From positions 2,668,501 through 2,732,500 of the forward strand of contig CAKJVC010000010.1 of assembly GCA_918026815.1 (NCBI GenBank): a DNA stretch of 64,000 nt, in the 5' to 3' direction. This DNA is from Chalara sp. BL73. Lineage: Eukaryota > Ascomycota > Leotiomycetes > Helotiales. This document shows, one piece after another, positions 44,610 through 54,914 of the stretch. A program made the position numbers and the translations under genes. Every line of letters starts with the position of its first letter. The stretch's first letter is position 1. Below the pieces are notes generated by a model. It ran no database searches and was not told the origin of the DNA. It saw only the letters and a program-made list of their open reading frames with translations.

Positions 44610-47255
44610 TCATGTTAGTCCATGAGAGAAGGAGGTCATTGCGAGCGCACCTTCCCTCCAGTACCAAACCGCTGACATGGTCGCACCAGGGCCAACAATC
44701 AGACTTGCAACTGCAATCAGAGCTGAGGCTTTTCTAATGTCCACCCTCGTCCGTCCCACTCTCTTGACATCCCACACAGCCATGCATAGCCAACCGTACG
44801 TGGCAGCTTCAAAGCCCCAGAAATCTGCCAAGAACAGAGCCCTGAGACCCTCCCCAAGTGTCTTTGGTCGTGCAGTGAAGTCAGGCCAGAAAACTGAAGT
44901 CAGGCTCAGGTCTGATGATATCACAATCTTGGCAATACAATACACATGTAGCGATAAACCCAGCAATCCGCTGACGACGTAAAGTTTCTTGAGGTGTGGA
45001 AGGTCTGGGAAAGCCTGCTTAGCTGTTCGTGGAGTCTGTTCATGGTTGTTGTTCCTGGAATAGAAACCCCCAAAGATGTTACACAGAAGCGGGACTAACA
45101 TTGGTGAAAATTGCCAAAGAGCCTCAAAATTTTGGACTGAGTATGGGTCGCTCCACGGTGAGAACATGAGAATCGTTGGGAAGGTATATCCGATCATGTT
45201 CGCCCATATGAGCGATACAGCGGACTGAGTCGGAACTTCTCTATTGAGTGGCCACCAGTAGGTTTCCTGTTCAGAAATATACGTATAGACAGCGTAGTAG
45301 ATTGGCATGAAGATCCCCACACCAGCCCATTGAACTAATACAAGCCAGATTGTGATTCTAGAAATGTTAATAAAATGTTTCAAGTCGAGGAAATGAGAGC
45401 AAGTACTCACATTGACAGAGGCGTCAACCCATTGCGCTTCCGATATGCCTCAACGGACCACACAGTAATAGGCTGAACAAGCATTCCCAGGAAATACATT
45501 TGCAAAATCCCGAAAGTCGGGTGCCAATTCTTCAAGCCTGGCATGTATGCTGCTGCCAAGAACACCAGGTAGTTGTCCACGGATTGGATTCCAATATACG
45601 TACGCTTCAGGGGGAAACTTGGATCATAGGAAAACTCTCCAGTCGTCAAGATAGTCTCAAAGTGTTTTCCTAAGTCATAGTGGGCAGACCAGATCCACAT
45701 GCCATAGTAGACGAGTCCAGCCATGAACAAGTAAAACGCTATGAAATACCACTTTTTGAAACCCCTTTGTGTCGGGTTATTGAGAAGCTCATCCTTGTAA
45801 GGCACAAGCCTTGGGACAGTGCTCAATTTGGGACTGTCTAGTTTTTCGGCGAGCGGCATGTTGCGGGAGAAGTTAAAGGTCACGTCTTCAACATCGGTTA
45901 GTGGCAACAAATGAAAGGCTGCGAACTCATGGAACCGCGTATCCAGCAGTTCACTTCGTTGTTGCTCATGCGAATGTTCCTTCAGAATAGTCGTCCTTGA
46001 CTGTCTGGTTGATTGTGTCGTGGCAAATACATGCTCAATCTGTTCAAGTGTGGGTTTGGTGCCTGTCGATTTAGCAAGCGCACTGCATATGGCGTTGACC
46101 AGAACTGCGGCCGATTCAACACAAGCATTACCACCATGACCAGCAATAGGATGGAACTACAAATGTTAGTTTAACTGGTGGCAATGTCACAACGCTGATG
46201 TGAGAGTACCTTGTGTGCAGCATCGCCAATAGTTATGATACGCTTGAAGTACCACTGCTTGAAGACGTATTCCTGCAAAGGGACCAAGACAGACGTGACC
46301 CTTTGATCCAAAATCTTCTTGAATTTCAGCGTCGGAGTGATGTTGTCATTTTCTCGCTGCTTCAGGATCTTCTTCTCATCTTCTTTAGTGTAGACCGGAA
46401 TGTCATCACCATGGGCTCTATGCGCTAACTTGTAGAAATAAAACCAGTAAATGCGACCATCAGGACCACCGTTTACGATGTATGATTCGTGCTTCTTAAA
46501 AACAGAGTTAGATGCACCAGGCTCAATACCCTCGCAGGGATTGGATATTCCGAAAACGCACCCATAGTCGCAAGGGACAGCTAGAACAGGTCAGTCACAA
46601 ACAATTAACAAGGTGCAAAGTGTGAAAACTAACCGGAATGCTCGCCAGATGGAATCCATCCAGGTGATAGCTCATTTGCTATCCTCCACATTTCTCCCCT
46701 CACAGTGCTGTGGATTCCATCAGCCCCAACCAGGATATCGCCTTTGTAGGTACTTTTGTCAGAAGTCGTGACAACCACGCCATCATCCGTCTGTTCCACC
46801 TTTTTGACGCATTTATTGGTCAGAATCTTCGTCTTGTCCTTGATGTTTTCGTACAGCACTTGAAGCACCATCTGGCGATCCAGAAATGTGATGGGATAGC
46901 CGTGCCTATGTAGTATTAGATCTAATCCTTCCTAATTTGAGAGCAAACCTCGCCTTTCAATCATGGAGTTGTTCATGCCTCGAAACTCGGTAATGATCTT
47001 GCCTGTCTCATCACGAAAGTGGAACGAGTCTAGGGGAGGGCAGAGCGCCAGAATCTTTTGGAACAAGCCAAGTTGGTCCAATATTCTGTTGCCGTGCGGC
47101 AGCATACCAATACTTGCACCCACCTGGGGTGCAATATCCGAATATGCTTCAAGCACGATAAAATCGATATCGTGGAGTTGTAGCATGTTAGCCAGTGTGA
47201 GGCCCGTAATACTTCCACCTCCGATCACGACTTTGAAGTCGCTCTTTGCCCCCAT
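44610..47255 (-). CDS. FAD monooxygenase fused to a polytopic membrane domain (possible terpene cyclase)
   Basis: Exons 47255-46954, 46905-46634, 46580-46210, 46156-45411 and 45357-44610 give 812 residues. Residues 1-430 form a PaxM-like FAD monooxygenase: VVIGGGSITGLTLANML, RHGYPITFLDRQMVLQ, VGADGIHSTVRGEMWR, IGDAAHKFHPIAGHGGNACVESA. After about residue 470 come roughly seven or eight hydrophobic helices (YFIAFYLFMAGLVYYG, YLVFLAAAYMP, IWLVLVQWAGVGIFMPIYYA, LYVVSGLLGLSLHVYCIAKI and more). Their length and layout recall the AscI/AscF/MacJ-type membrane terpene cyclases, an analogy I cannot test by alignment. The protein would sit in an internal membrane and couple olefin oxidation to a second step. 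Intron 1 needs a GC donor (AAAG|GCGAGG) to keep frame; otherwise there is a lesion there. It diverges from an epoxide hydrolase. Confidence 0.85.
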
Positions 47256-47875
47256 CGTTTGTTGATTAGTGCCTGATGGATTCCGAGTGGAAAGATAGAA
47301 TTGTTTGAAGTATGGGTAGTAAAATTACATGGAAGGGGGATGGTTGGTTTATATCCCCGACTTTATAGCCCAGCTTTCATTTCCCCTCGCTGCATTTTCT
47401 GACTCCTGCCTCGAGGAGCTTGAAGAAATACCTGCACCATAATCTATCACGATAGTTCCTGGCTTGTTTCGGACTAACATCGAGCGCCAGTCTAGTCGCC
47501 ACGGCTCCAAAACGGTAAGGGAGAGAGGTATGGGGCGGATATCCGTAGGTCAAAATGGACAACCGACAACACATTGTCCACGGAGACGCGGACCGAACCC
47601 ACTTTACACCAGTTCACTCCCAACGCAAAGAGTCGGAAATTCAAGTTATCATTTTGTAGTTTTTCGATCAAAATTGCATGCAGCACTGTATCCCGGCTGA
47701 TGAACGTGATGCACGTGATATGATAAATATCGACCTGAGGGGGATTCAGTTGACAAACAGTCCAGTCCAGTACAGTATCTTGAATTGGAAGCTTGAACGG
47801 CCTACTACTTATCTACCTACCTATTTGCATTCTAAAATTGAAATCAGATATCCTAGAAACATTTGCGTGGCTAAA
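47256..47875. promoter_or_regulatory. Divergent promoter with a CGGATATCCG palindrome
   Basis: The 620-bp space separates the fused monooxygenase from the epoxide hydrolase. At 47536-47545 a perfect CGGATATCCG holds two inverted CGG triplets four bases apart, the geometry bound by Zn2Cys6 dimers. The same CGGATA half-site recurs in other promoters of this block. Confidence 0.5.
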
Positions 47876-48868
47876 ATGGAGAACCTCCAGTCAAAAATAC
47901 TTATCACGCGGCGCTCGCTCAATTATAGATACTTCACTTCCTCATCTGGTGAATCCACGAAGCAGCATCCTGCATTATTCTTCATTCATGGCTTTCCCGA
48001 TTCGGCACATCTGTGGACAGAAGTCATCTCCAAGCTCTGCGACCTTCCAAACAAACTCATCATTCCGGATTGCCTGGGGTATGGCGGCACCGACAAGCCA
48101 ACGGATACGAATCTGTACGCATACAAACATCAAGCCAACGATCTTGTAGATATTCTAGAGAAGGAGGCTGCCAGCTTTACCATTATCATCGGACATGACT
48201 GGGGGAGTGCTCTCGCCCAGCGCACCTATCTTCACAATCCCGAGCGATTTAGTGGCATGGTCCTCCTCAATACTGCATATATAGTTCCTTCAAGCCAGCC
48301 TTTCGACCTCGCCGCTGTGAACGAACTCACGGAAAAGACGTGGGGCTATCCACAGTTTTCGTACTGGGAGTTCTTTACGGCTCCTGATGCTCCTGAGATA
48401 ATAGATGCGAATTTGGAAAGGATGTGGCAAGTCATGCACGGGGATGTGGAAGACTGGATGAAGAAACTGTTCTGTGTTCCAGGCGCTATGCGCGAGTTTC
48501 TTCTTGGTGATGAGGAAGTGCCGTTGAAAGCATACGCAAGCAACTCGGAATGGAAAAGGCAGTTCATGCAGCAATTTGAGACTGGGTTTGCACCAGCTTT
48601 ACAGATGTATAGAGCTACTGCTACGAACGTACAATCCACATCAGATGCGACGATTCCGAAAGAGAGATTGGTGATCAGAGTGCCAACACTGTTTATAATT
48701 TGTGCAAAGGATGCTGTGTGTTTGCCAGAAATGATGGCCCCGGCGAAGGATAATGGTCTCGTCCCTGATTTGAAAGAGGTGATCATTGAGTCTGCACATT
48801 GGTCGCCAATGGAGAAGCCTACGGAAATTGCAACACACGTCAGACAATTTGTGATAGACAAGCTCTGA
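47876..48868 (+). CDS. Alpha/beta-hydrolase, epoxide-hydrolase type
   Basis: Single exon, 330 residues from the ATG at 47876 (context AAAATGG); the upstream in-frame ATG at 47678 would add an unconserved tail. HGFPDSAHLW (oxyanion hole, HGxP), GHDWGSALAQ with nucleophile Asp108, an acid in IICAKDAV and the catalytic His in SAHWSPMEKP match soluble epoxide hydrolases and related haloalkane dehalogenase-fold enzymes. The Asp nucleophile rules out a simple esterase. Such enzymes open an epoxide with water to a vicinal diol. It sits head-to-head with the fused FAD monooxygenase, a possible epoxidase, so the two may act in sequence. Cytosolic: no signal peptide is seen. Confidence 0.88.
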   Translation: MENLQSKILITRRSLNYRYFTSSSGESTKQHPALFFIHGFPDSAHLWTEVISKLCDLPNKLIIPDCLGYGGTDKPTDTNLYAYKHQANDLVDILEKEAASFTIIIGHDWGSALAQRTYLHNPERFSGMVLLNTAYIVPSSQPFDLAAVNELTEKTWGYPQFSYWEFFTAPDAPEIIDANLERMWQVMHGDVEDWMKKLFCVPGAMREFLLGDEEVPLKAYASNSEWKRQFMQQFETGFAPALQMYRATATNVQSTSDATIPKERLVIRVPTLFIICAKDAVCLPEMMAPAKDNGLVPDLKEVIIESAHWSPMEKPTEIATHVRQFVIDKL

Positions 48869-49310
48869 TCAGTTTAGACCACAATATCACATTTCCATCG
48901 TCGTGACCGAGGTCATGCAAACTACTGAGATCTCCTGGTGATAATTGCGAATCAACTTCAAGGAGAAGCTGCTGTTATGTGAAGTACATAATCTTCAGTA
49001 TGTAGCGCATTTCACTAACTGGAGATGAATTCCTTGTGTTTCCACTAGTTTGTTCTGAAAAATCCGGAACCGCACATTTAAGGTAGACAAATCGACTACA
49101 GCAGTGTTCTAAGCTATACCTAAGGAAACCACAGCATTGATGGCACTAGGGCGGTTTCTTTAAAATTCATCCCATGACTGGTACATTTATCATCAGACAA
49201 GAGCCTTTACTCGTGCCACCAGATCAACATCTCCCGACTTGATACCTAGTTTGAAGAGCTCTAAGTCTAGCATGTTGATAGTTAACTACCTAGGTACGTA
49301 CATTAAGCAA
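48869..49310. other. Convergent 3' intergenic region
   Basis: No gene. It lies between the convergent ends of the epoxide hydrolase and aldehyde dehydrogenase genes. Confidence 0.5.
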
Positions 49311-50858
49311 CTATGCAGCCATATTGATAAGGACGGTTTTTGGTTCCGTATACAATCTCAGCGCATATTCTCCGAATTCCCTCCCAATGCCACTCTGCTT
49401 TTTCCCACCAAACGGCACTTGTAGGCTTTGAAGACTAATGCAGTTGACACCGACGACACCTGACTCCAATGCGGAAGACAGTCGCAGAGCCCTCGTGACA
49501 TCCTGGGTAAAGACTCCAGACATCAGACCAAACTCGGTATCGTTGGCCAGTTTCAAAACCTCCTCCTCCGTCTCGAACGTTTTAATGACACTGACTGGGC
49601 CAAAAATCTCATTTCGATAGATTTCCGCATTACCAGTCGGATTTAAAAACACTGTTGGCTGCATGTAGCACCCTATATCGCCATGCCGGCCACCTCCGAC
49701 AACAAGCTCACCTTCAGATCTTCCTCGGTCCACCATCTTTATAACTCGTTCCAGCTGTGCTTCGTCTACCATAGGCCCAAATTTAATAGCTGGATCTTGA
49801 GGATCTCCATATTCATTGACCGCCAACTTCATTCTTTTCGTGTACTCAGAAATAAATCGATCTGCAATGCTCTTCTGCACGTATACCCTTGAAGCAGCAA
49901 CACAAAGCTGTCCACTTCGTGTCAGAATAGCATCCATCGTCCATTTCAGAGCATTTTCGAGGTTCGCATCCTCAAAAATGACGGCTGGACTCTTTCCTCC
50001 TAGCTCCAAAGTGACTCGTTTTAGGTTACTTCGAGCAGCGGCCACTTGAATATTCTTGCCAGTTGCGACCGAGCCAGTAAAGCTGACCTTTCGAATCCTC
50101 ATGTGGTCAGCAAGTAGTCCACCCGTAGAACCAGCTCCCGTGATGACTTGGATAACACCAGGAGGAAATCCAGCTCTCACAAATAGAGGCGCAACAGCTA
50201 ACGATCCTAATGGTGTTTTTTCACTTGGCTTTATAATCATCACGTTTCCTGTCGCAAGTGCCGGCACAGCCTTGAGAAAGAAACATGCAAGGGACGCATT
50301 GAAAGGGTTGATGGCAGCGCAGACACCGAGTGGCTCGTGTCTCACCAACTTCACAAATCCTAATATCACGGTCGTGCTGTCAGTGAGTGTCACAGGAAAT
50401 CTTTATCATGCCACCTTGGACGTACCATCATCAGCAGGAAAGTAATCACCTTTCTGCTTGTCTGTCCACCCCGCATAATACAGCACGCAATTTCGGATAT
50501 AGTTTTTTTCACGAACTGGAGCCAAGGATACCGGAATTCCTGAAGTTTTCGAATCCAGCGTCAGAATTGGCATCAGCTCTTCTTCGAGCAGCGAAGCCAG
50601 TTTGAGAAAACACTCAGTGCGTTGCATAGCTGTAAATAGACTCCATGGACCATGGAAAGCATCTTCGGCATATTTAACAGCTGCCTCGACATCTGCTGGG
50701 CCGGCTATCGGGACATTATCGATGACAATGGTGTTGTCCTTAGGATTTTTTAGACAGTAAGTTTCTTCACCTTTCGCCGCAACGTACTCTCCATTCAAGA
50801 ACAATTTCGTGTAGTCTCTTGGATCCAACTCGACATGGTTCCTTGCTATGTCTTCCAT
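49311..50858 (-). CDS. Aldehyde dehydrogenase (NAD(P)+)
   Basis: Exons 50858-50426 and 50359-49311 (66-nt intron) give 493 residues, the normal length. The ATG at 50858 was chosen; the longer frame starts with a TTG. Glu263 in LELGGKSP and Cys297 in GQLCVAASRVYV are the catalytic pair, FTGSVATGKNI is the cofactor loop, and EIFGPVSVIKTF and PFGGKKQSGIGRE are family signatures. The usual NP/FP after INPFN is replaced by ASLA, a small deviation near the substrate tunnel. It would oxidise an aldehyde to a carboxylic acid in the cytosol. It shares a 419-bp promoter with the zinc alcohol dehydrogenase, suggesting alcohol-to-acid oxidation in two steps. Confidence 0.93.
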
Positions 50859-51277
50859 AATAATTTTTTCAGTCAAGAGTAAAGAGGGGCGCAAATTAGA
50901 TTAATACGGTTTAGAAGTAGTCTGGCACGTTTTAATATGCATTGGACAAGGCTTTGAACGTGAGCTCGCCGCGAGGTCAGTGAAGATCTCTACAGGACAT
51001 GGCTACGGCTGTTTCGGCATCTGGATTGCGTTGGGCACTGCAGTCCGAACGCTAGACAAAACAACGTTGTCGTAAAGCTAGGGAACTGCCGAGATCTTGT
51101 TCTCGGATATACATACTTAGGTTTTCTTTCCCGCTTCGGCCTCGGAGAGTCGGGCCTCAAATACCCCCTCAACATGGAACAGACCACTAAGCCTTAGTTA
51201 CATGGCATAAATGCTCACAAATTGCTTTCTCGGGTATCCAATCTCTCGTGAATAGAATTGCCATCAAAAAGTTGACA
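50859..51277. promoter_or_regulatory. Divergent promoter, aldehyde / alcohol dehydrogenase
   Basis: 419 bp. A CCGAGA-N6-TCTCGG inverted repeat occupies 51089-51106 and runs directly into a CGGATAT site (51104-51110). Both could serve a Zn2Cys6 regulator. Confidence 0.5.
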
Positions 51278-52342
51278 ATGGCAGACTTGATGGATGTCTG
51301 GGCTCTCACAGAATGGGGTACACCTCTTCAAAAAATCAATCAGCCCATTCCTACACCTACAGGAACGGAGGTCTTGGTGCGCGTTGCCTACTCTGGAGTT
51401 TGTCATTCTGACCTTCATACCGCCGAAGGTTTTTATGACATTGGAGGAGGAAAACGATTTTACGTCAAGGACCGTGGGATACAATTGCCAATCGCACTGG
51501 GTCACGAAATACTAGGAGATGTTGCTGCGGTTGGCCCAGATGCAGGTGAAATATCCATAGGATCTCATCAAATCGTGTATCCTTGGCTTGGCTGTGGTTC
51601 CTGTGCTCGATGTAGCCAGGAAGAAGACAACATGTGCGCTGCGCAAAGAGGACTCGGAACCTTGCAGAATGGCGGGTTTGCTGAGTATGTAGTGGTACCG
51701 CACCCAAAGTATCTAGTCAACCTGGGTGATCTCGATCCCGCAGTTGCATGCACTTTTGGTTGTTCTGGAATCACCACCTTGAGCGCAGTCAGGAAGGTTC
51801 TACCTCTGCCGCCGGACGAGCCAGTTCTGCTTATTGGTGCTGGTGGACTAGGTCTTGCTGCAATATCCGTCTTGAAGGCATTTGGGCATAGATCCATTGT
51901 TAGCACTGATATAAACGATGAGAAACTCGCGGCTGCTGCCGCCGCCGGTGCATCAAAGACTGTCAACACCTCAGGTCCTTTGGCACTCCAAGATATACTC
52001 ACTGCCACTAACGGGCCTGTCATCGCCGTAATCGACTTTGTGAACAGCTCAGAAACTGCTGCTCTAGTGTATAGCCTTGTCGGCAAAGGAGCTAAATGGG
52101 TACAAGTTGGGGTCATGGGAGGTTCGATTGAGTTGTCACTTGTGGGCAATATTTTCAAGGGTCTAACGATATACTCAAATATCACAGGAAATTTGGAAGA
52201 GTTGCGAAGTCTCGTACAACTGGCGAAAGAGGGAAAGTTGAGCCCTGTACCGGTCCAGACGATGGCGTGGAATTCAGTGAACGAAGCAATGGACTTGCTC
52301 AAGGCGGGGAAGGTAACGGGGAGAATGGTGCTGGTGAAGTGA
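51278..52342 (+). CDS. Zinc-dependent alcohol dehydrogenase (MDR family)
   Basis: Single exon, 354 residues, ATG at 51278 (ACAATGG); the in-frame upstream start is a GTG. Catalytic zinc ligands are Cys42 (GVCHSD), His76-Glu77 (GHEILG) and Cys162 (GCSGITT). Structural zinc ligands are Cys106, Cys109, Cys112 and Cys120. The NAD(P) loop is IGAGGLGLAAI. All key residues are present. Similar enzymes oxidise alicyclic, aryl or terpene alcohols to carbonyl compounds. Its divergent partner is an aldehyde dehydrogenase and its right neighbour an SDR converging on it. Confidence 0.93.
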   Translation: MADLMDVWALTEWGTPLQKINQPIPTPTGTEVLVRVAYSGVCHSDLHTAEGFYDIGGGKRFYVKDRGIQLPIALGHEILGDVAAVGPDAGEISIGSHQIVYPWLGCGSCARCSQEEDNMCAAQRGLGTLQNGGFAEYVVVPHPKYLVNLGDLDPAVACTFGCSGITTLSAVRKVLPLPPDEPVLLIGAGGLGLAAISVLKAFGHRSIVSTDINDEKLAAAAAAGASKTVNTSGPLALQDILTATNGPVIAVIDFVNSSETAALVYSLVGKGAKWVQVGVMGGSIELSLVGNIFKGLTIYSNITGNLEELRSLVQLAKEGKLSPVPVQTMAWNSVNEAMDLLKAGKVTGRMVLVK

Positions 52343-52816
52343 TAGTCTCATTATACGTAGGCAATCCAAGTTATCAGGGAATATTTCTCTTCCACAGTAA
52401 ATTTTTCTTCGTTGTAGTTTGTCATCTTGATAGAAACTGGAATGGCTGGGTGAGAGTTGATATCCTGAATCTCTGTGTCTTGAATAGGATTAAATCGTAA
52501 GTTGAATTAAGAGTAGATAGAATTGTAGTGAGGTCATTTCTACATACACATGGGAATTTCAAATTAAGACGAAAATAAACAAGTAGTCTGCTGTGGGTAG
52601 TAATCAGTATCGAGTATGAGTACAGTATAAGTAAAATATGATCTGTATCTGGGACATATGTCATAAAATACACGTGTAATTTATATAGCATCATATGATA
52701 CTACTATAAATAGAGATTATTTGCTATAGCTAGATCTTAATATACTAAAATATTGAATTTAGTACCTGTTTTGTGGAGACTGTCTTCCTGTTGTATTATT
52801 CCTAAAGAATACCAAG
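52343..52816. other. Convergent 3' intergenic region
   Basis: AT-rich, no gene recognised; 3' ends of the alcohol dehydrogenase and SDR genes. Confidence 0.5.
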
Positions 52817-54141
52817 TTAGCCTTCCTTTACCTTGACTTCATTTGCAAGTACAGAGTCTAGCCCCAACAGATTTTTAGCCAAGGTAAAACATACTACTAG
52901 TCGCTGAGCTGTTCTGAGAACAACTTCTTGCCATTGTTTGAGAAAGTCTCCTTCCTGATAGTCATCGTGCTCCAAATCCATATACCCCAAGAGTGCCTCC
53001 TCGCGAGGGACAACGCCTAATGACCGGCCTTCAAATATTAATAGCATGTAAATAAGGATCGCCTTTCACCAACATACCATTTAGTGTAGTATCAGATGAA
53101 ATCCTTAACATCGCGCTACAGGCATCTTCGACTGTTGCAAATTTTACGCCTTCCCCAGTAAGGTAATTTTGGATTTCTTTGCCTAATATGGGCGTACGGA
53201 CATACCTAGATGATTTAATAGGGTCAGAATACGAATACCACATTGCGGGTTGTGTTTGATAGGGGTTATTTACCACGGTGCAACAAGGTTAACACGAATG
53301 TTTTCCTTCCACGCTGTTCTACGGAGGTTTTCTCATCAGGCCTCTGGCCCCCACTTGGATATATTGTACTGGGGTGAACCAGGCTGATCAGTATATGCAG
53401 CGATGCTTGCCTTAAGAATCAAGCAGCGATCTCGTGCAGACACCAGTGGCTGACGTCTAAAATAATGGATGGCTAGTTTTGCTGTGTAGACCATTCCAAT
53501 CAAGTTTATCTCGATGGTCCTCAAATCAGGCTTTACGGGTGGAAGAGCGGGATCTGGTTGGATATTATTAGTAAAACACCACGGTACGGCATAGCGAACA
53601 GGGAAATAAACCTTGAAGCCTGAAGAGATCATCTGCACCAACAACACCAGCATTTGCAATCACGATGTCGCAACTTTTGTGAGGAGAGTTCTCGATGGCC
53701 GTCTGAAACATCCGTACCTGGTCATCCCAGTTGCGCACGTCACATTTGACAAACTGAGCCTTCCTACGAAAGACGTAAGTCACAGCGACCATGCTGTCCA
53801 AACTGCCTGTAAAGGCTTACCCTGAAAGCTCTGAGACAGTTTGATTACTAGCAATTTCGTTAAAATCTCCAATGGTGATATAGGCACTTGATTTTATGGT
53901 TAACATGGTCGGCAGATCACGTTTGGAAATTGACTGTTATCATACCCTGCAGCCGCGAAAGCTTCAGCATATGCCTTGCCAAGACCACTTGCCCCTCGAC
54001 GTTTGTTAGCTTTAGAGAGACAAGAGACAGACTGTACCTCTAACCTCCTGTTATGATCACTGATTTCCCTGTCAGATTTTTCAGGTCTAAAGAGGATATT
54101 TCCCTTCCAAGCTTGCGGTCTTGATACTCAGGCACAGACAT
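52817..54141 (-). CDS. Short-chain dehydrogenase (15-hydroxyprostaglandin dehydrogenase-like), with a local double indel
   Basis: Seven exons: 54141-54045, 53994-53946, 53886-53821, 53763-53612, 53553-53274, 53205-53078 and 53028-52817. All junctions keep frame (327 codons). Motifs: ITGGASGLGKAYAEAF (cofactor loop, spliced across intron 1), IANAGVVG, the catalytic Ser in KASIAAY and the YNISK catalytic pair. Just after YNISKWG the reading frame is disturbed: a C5 run (53348-53352) appears one base short and a T4 run (53328-53331) one base long, leaving two adjacent TGA codons (53333-53338), after which the expected NLRRTAWKENIRVNLVAPW resumes. Either this gene is newly broken or these are homopolymer errors in the assembly. 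It would oxidise a secondary alcohol. It diverges from a second SDR. Confidence 0.75.
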
Positions 54142-54914
54142 CTTGACGTTTGTACCTCGTCATCCAGAAAAAAAGATGATAATTTGCTCGTTACTCCAAC
54201 AGGTTTATTGTGTATTCAGAGTTTCCATTGAAGAACATCATAGCTCCATTTGAGGTCTGCAGAACTCCTTGTCAGACTAATAATTTATTACCTCAGGTTA
54301 CAATAATGTCCCGTCGGAGGTTCATCCGGATATGCCGGGCCGCAGCTACCTTACCCGAAGCCGCTTGGCATCGCGGATATAGAAAAATGATTGATTATCC
54401 GAGCTTGTGCCACGAAGGCTCGTGATCGCCGAACGATAGCATTGAAGTCCGGCTTCCAGCTGAAAGCCCAACGCTGTTGCACTTTTAAGGGCAGTTTGTA
54501 ATAGCAAGGTCCGACTTCTGCACGGGCAAGGTCTCCATGACGACTAGAATAGCCGAGTACTTTCTAACAAAAGTAAAATGAGTCAACATAATCTCGAGAG
54601 AAAAGAATAGATAATAGAAGACAGAACATACTTAGGTAGTAATATATCATTTTCAATGTGATAATAAATTGAAAGTGCGAAGAATTACCGTAAAGACTTC
54701 TACGGCACTCGACTGCCGAATAGTCGAATATAATACGGCAGGGCTAGCCCCGCGGGTAAAATTCCAAATTCAATGACCTTGCCTTCTCAACTGTAAATTT
54801 CATGTGCAGCTGTTGCTATCAGTTACCAAAGGCTGCTTGATACCTCGTGTTCCATTATATTTGCGAGCTGTTGAACTCTTCGTCAGTGCTTTCAATCTTC
54901 CTACAGGAACAAAA
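54142..54914. promoter_or_regulatory. Divergent promoter between two SDR genes
   Basis: 773 bp with CCGGATATGCCGG at 54326-54338, CGGATA at 54374-54379 and an inverted TATCCG at 54396-54401. This is the densest cluster of the CGGATA motif in the window. No coding sequence was supported. Confidence 0.5.
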
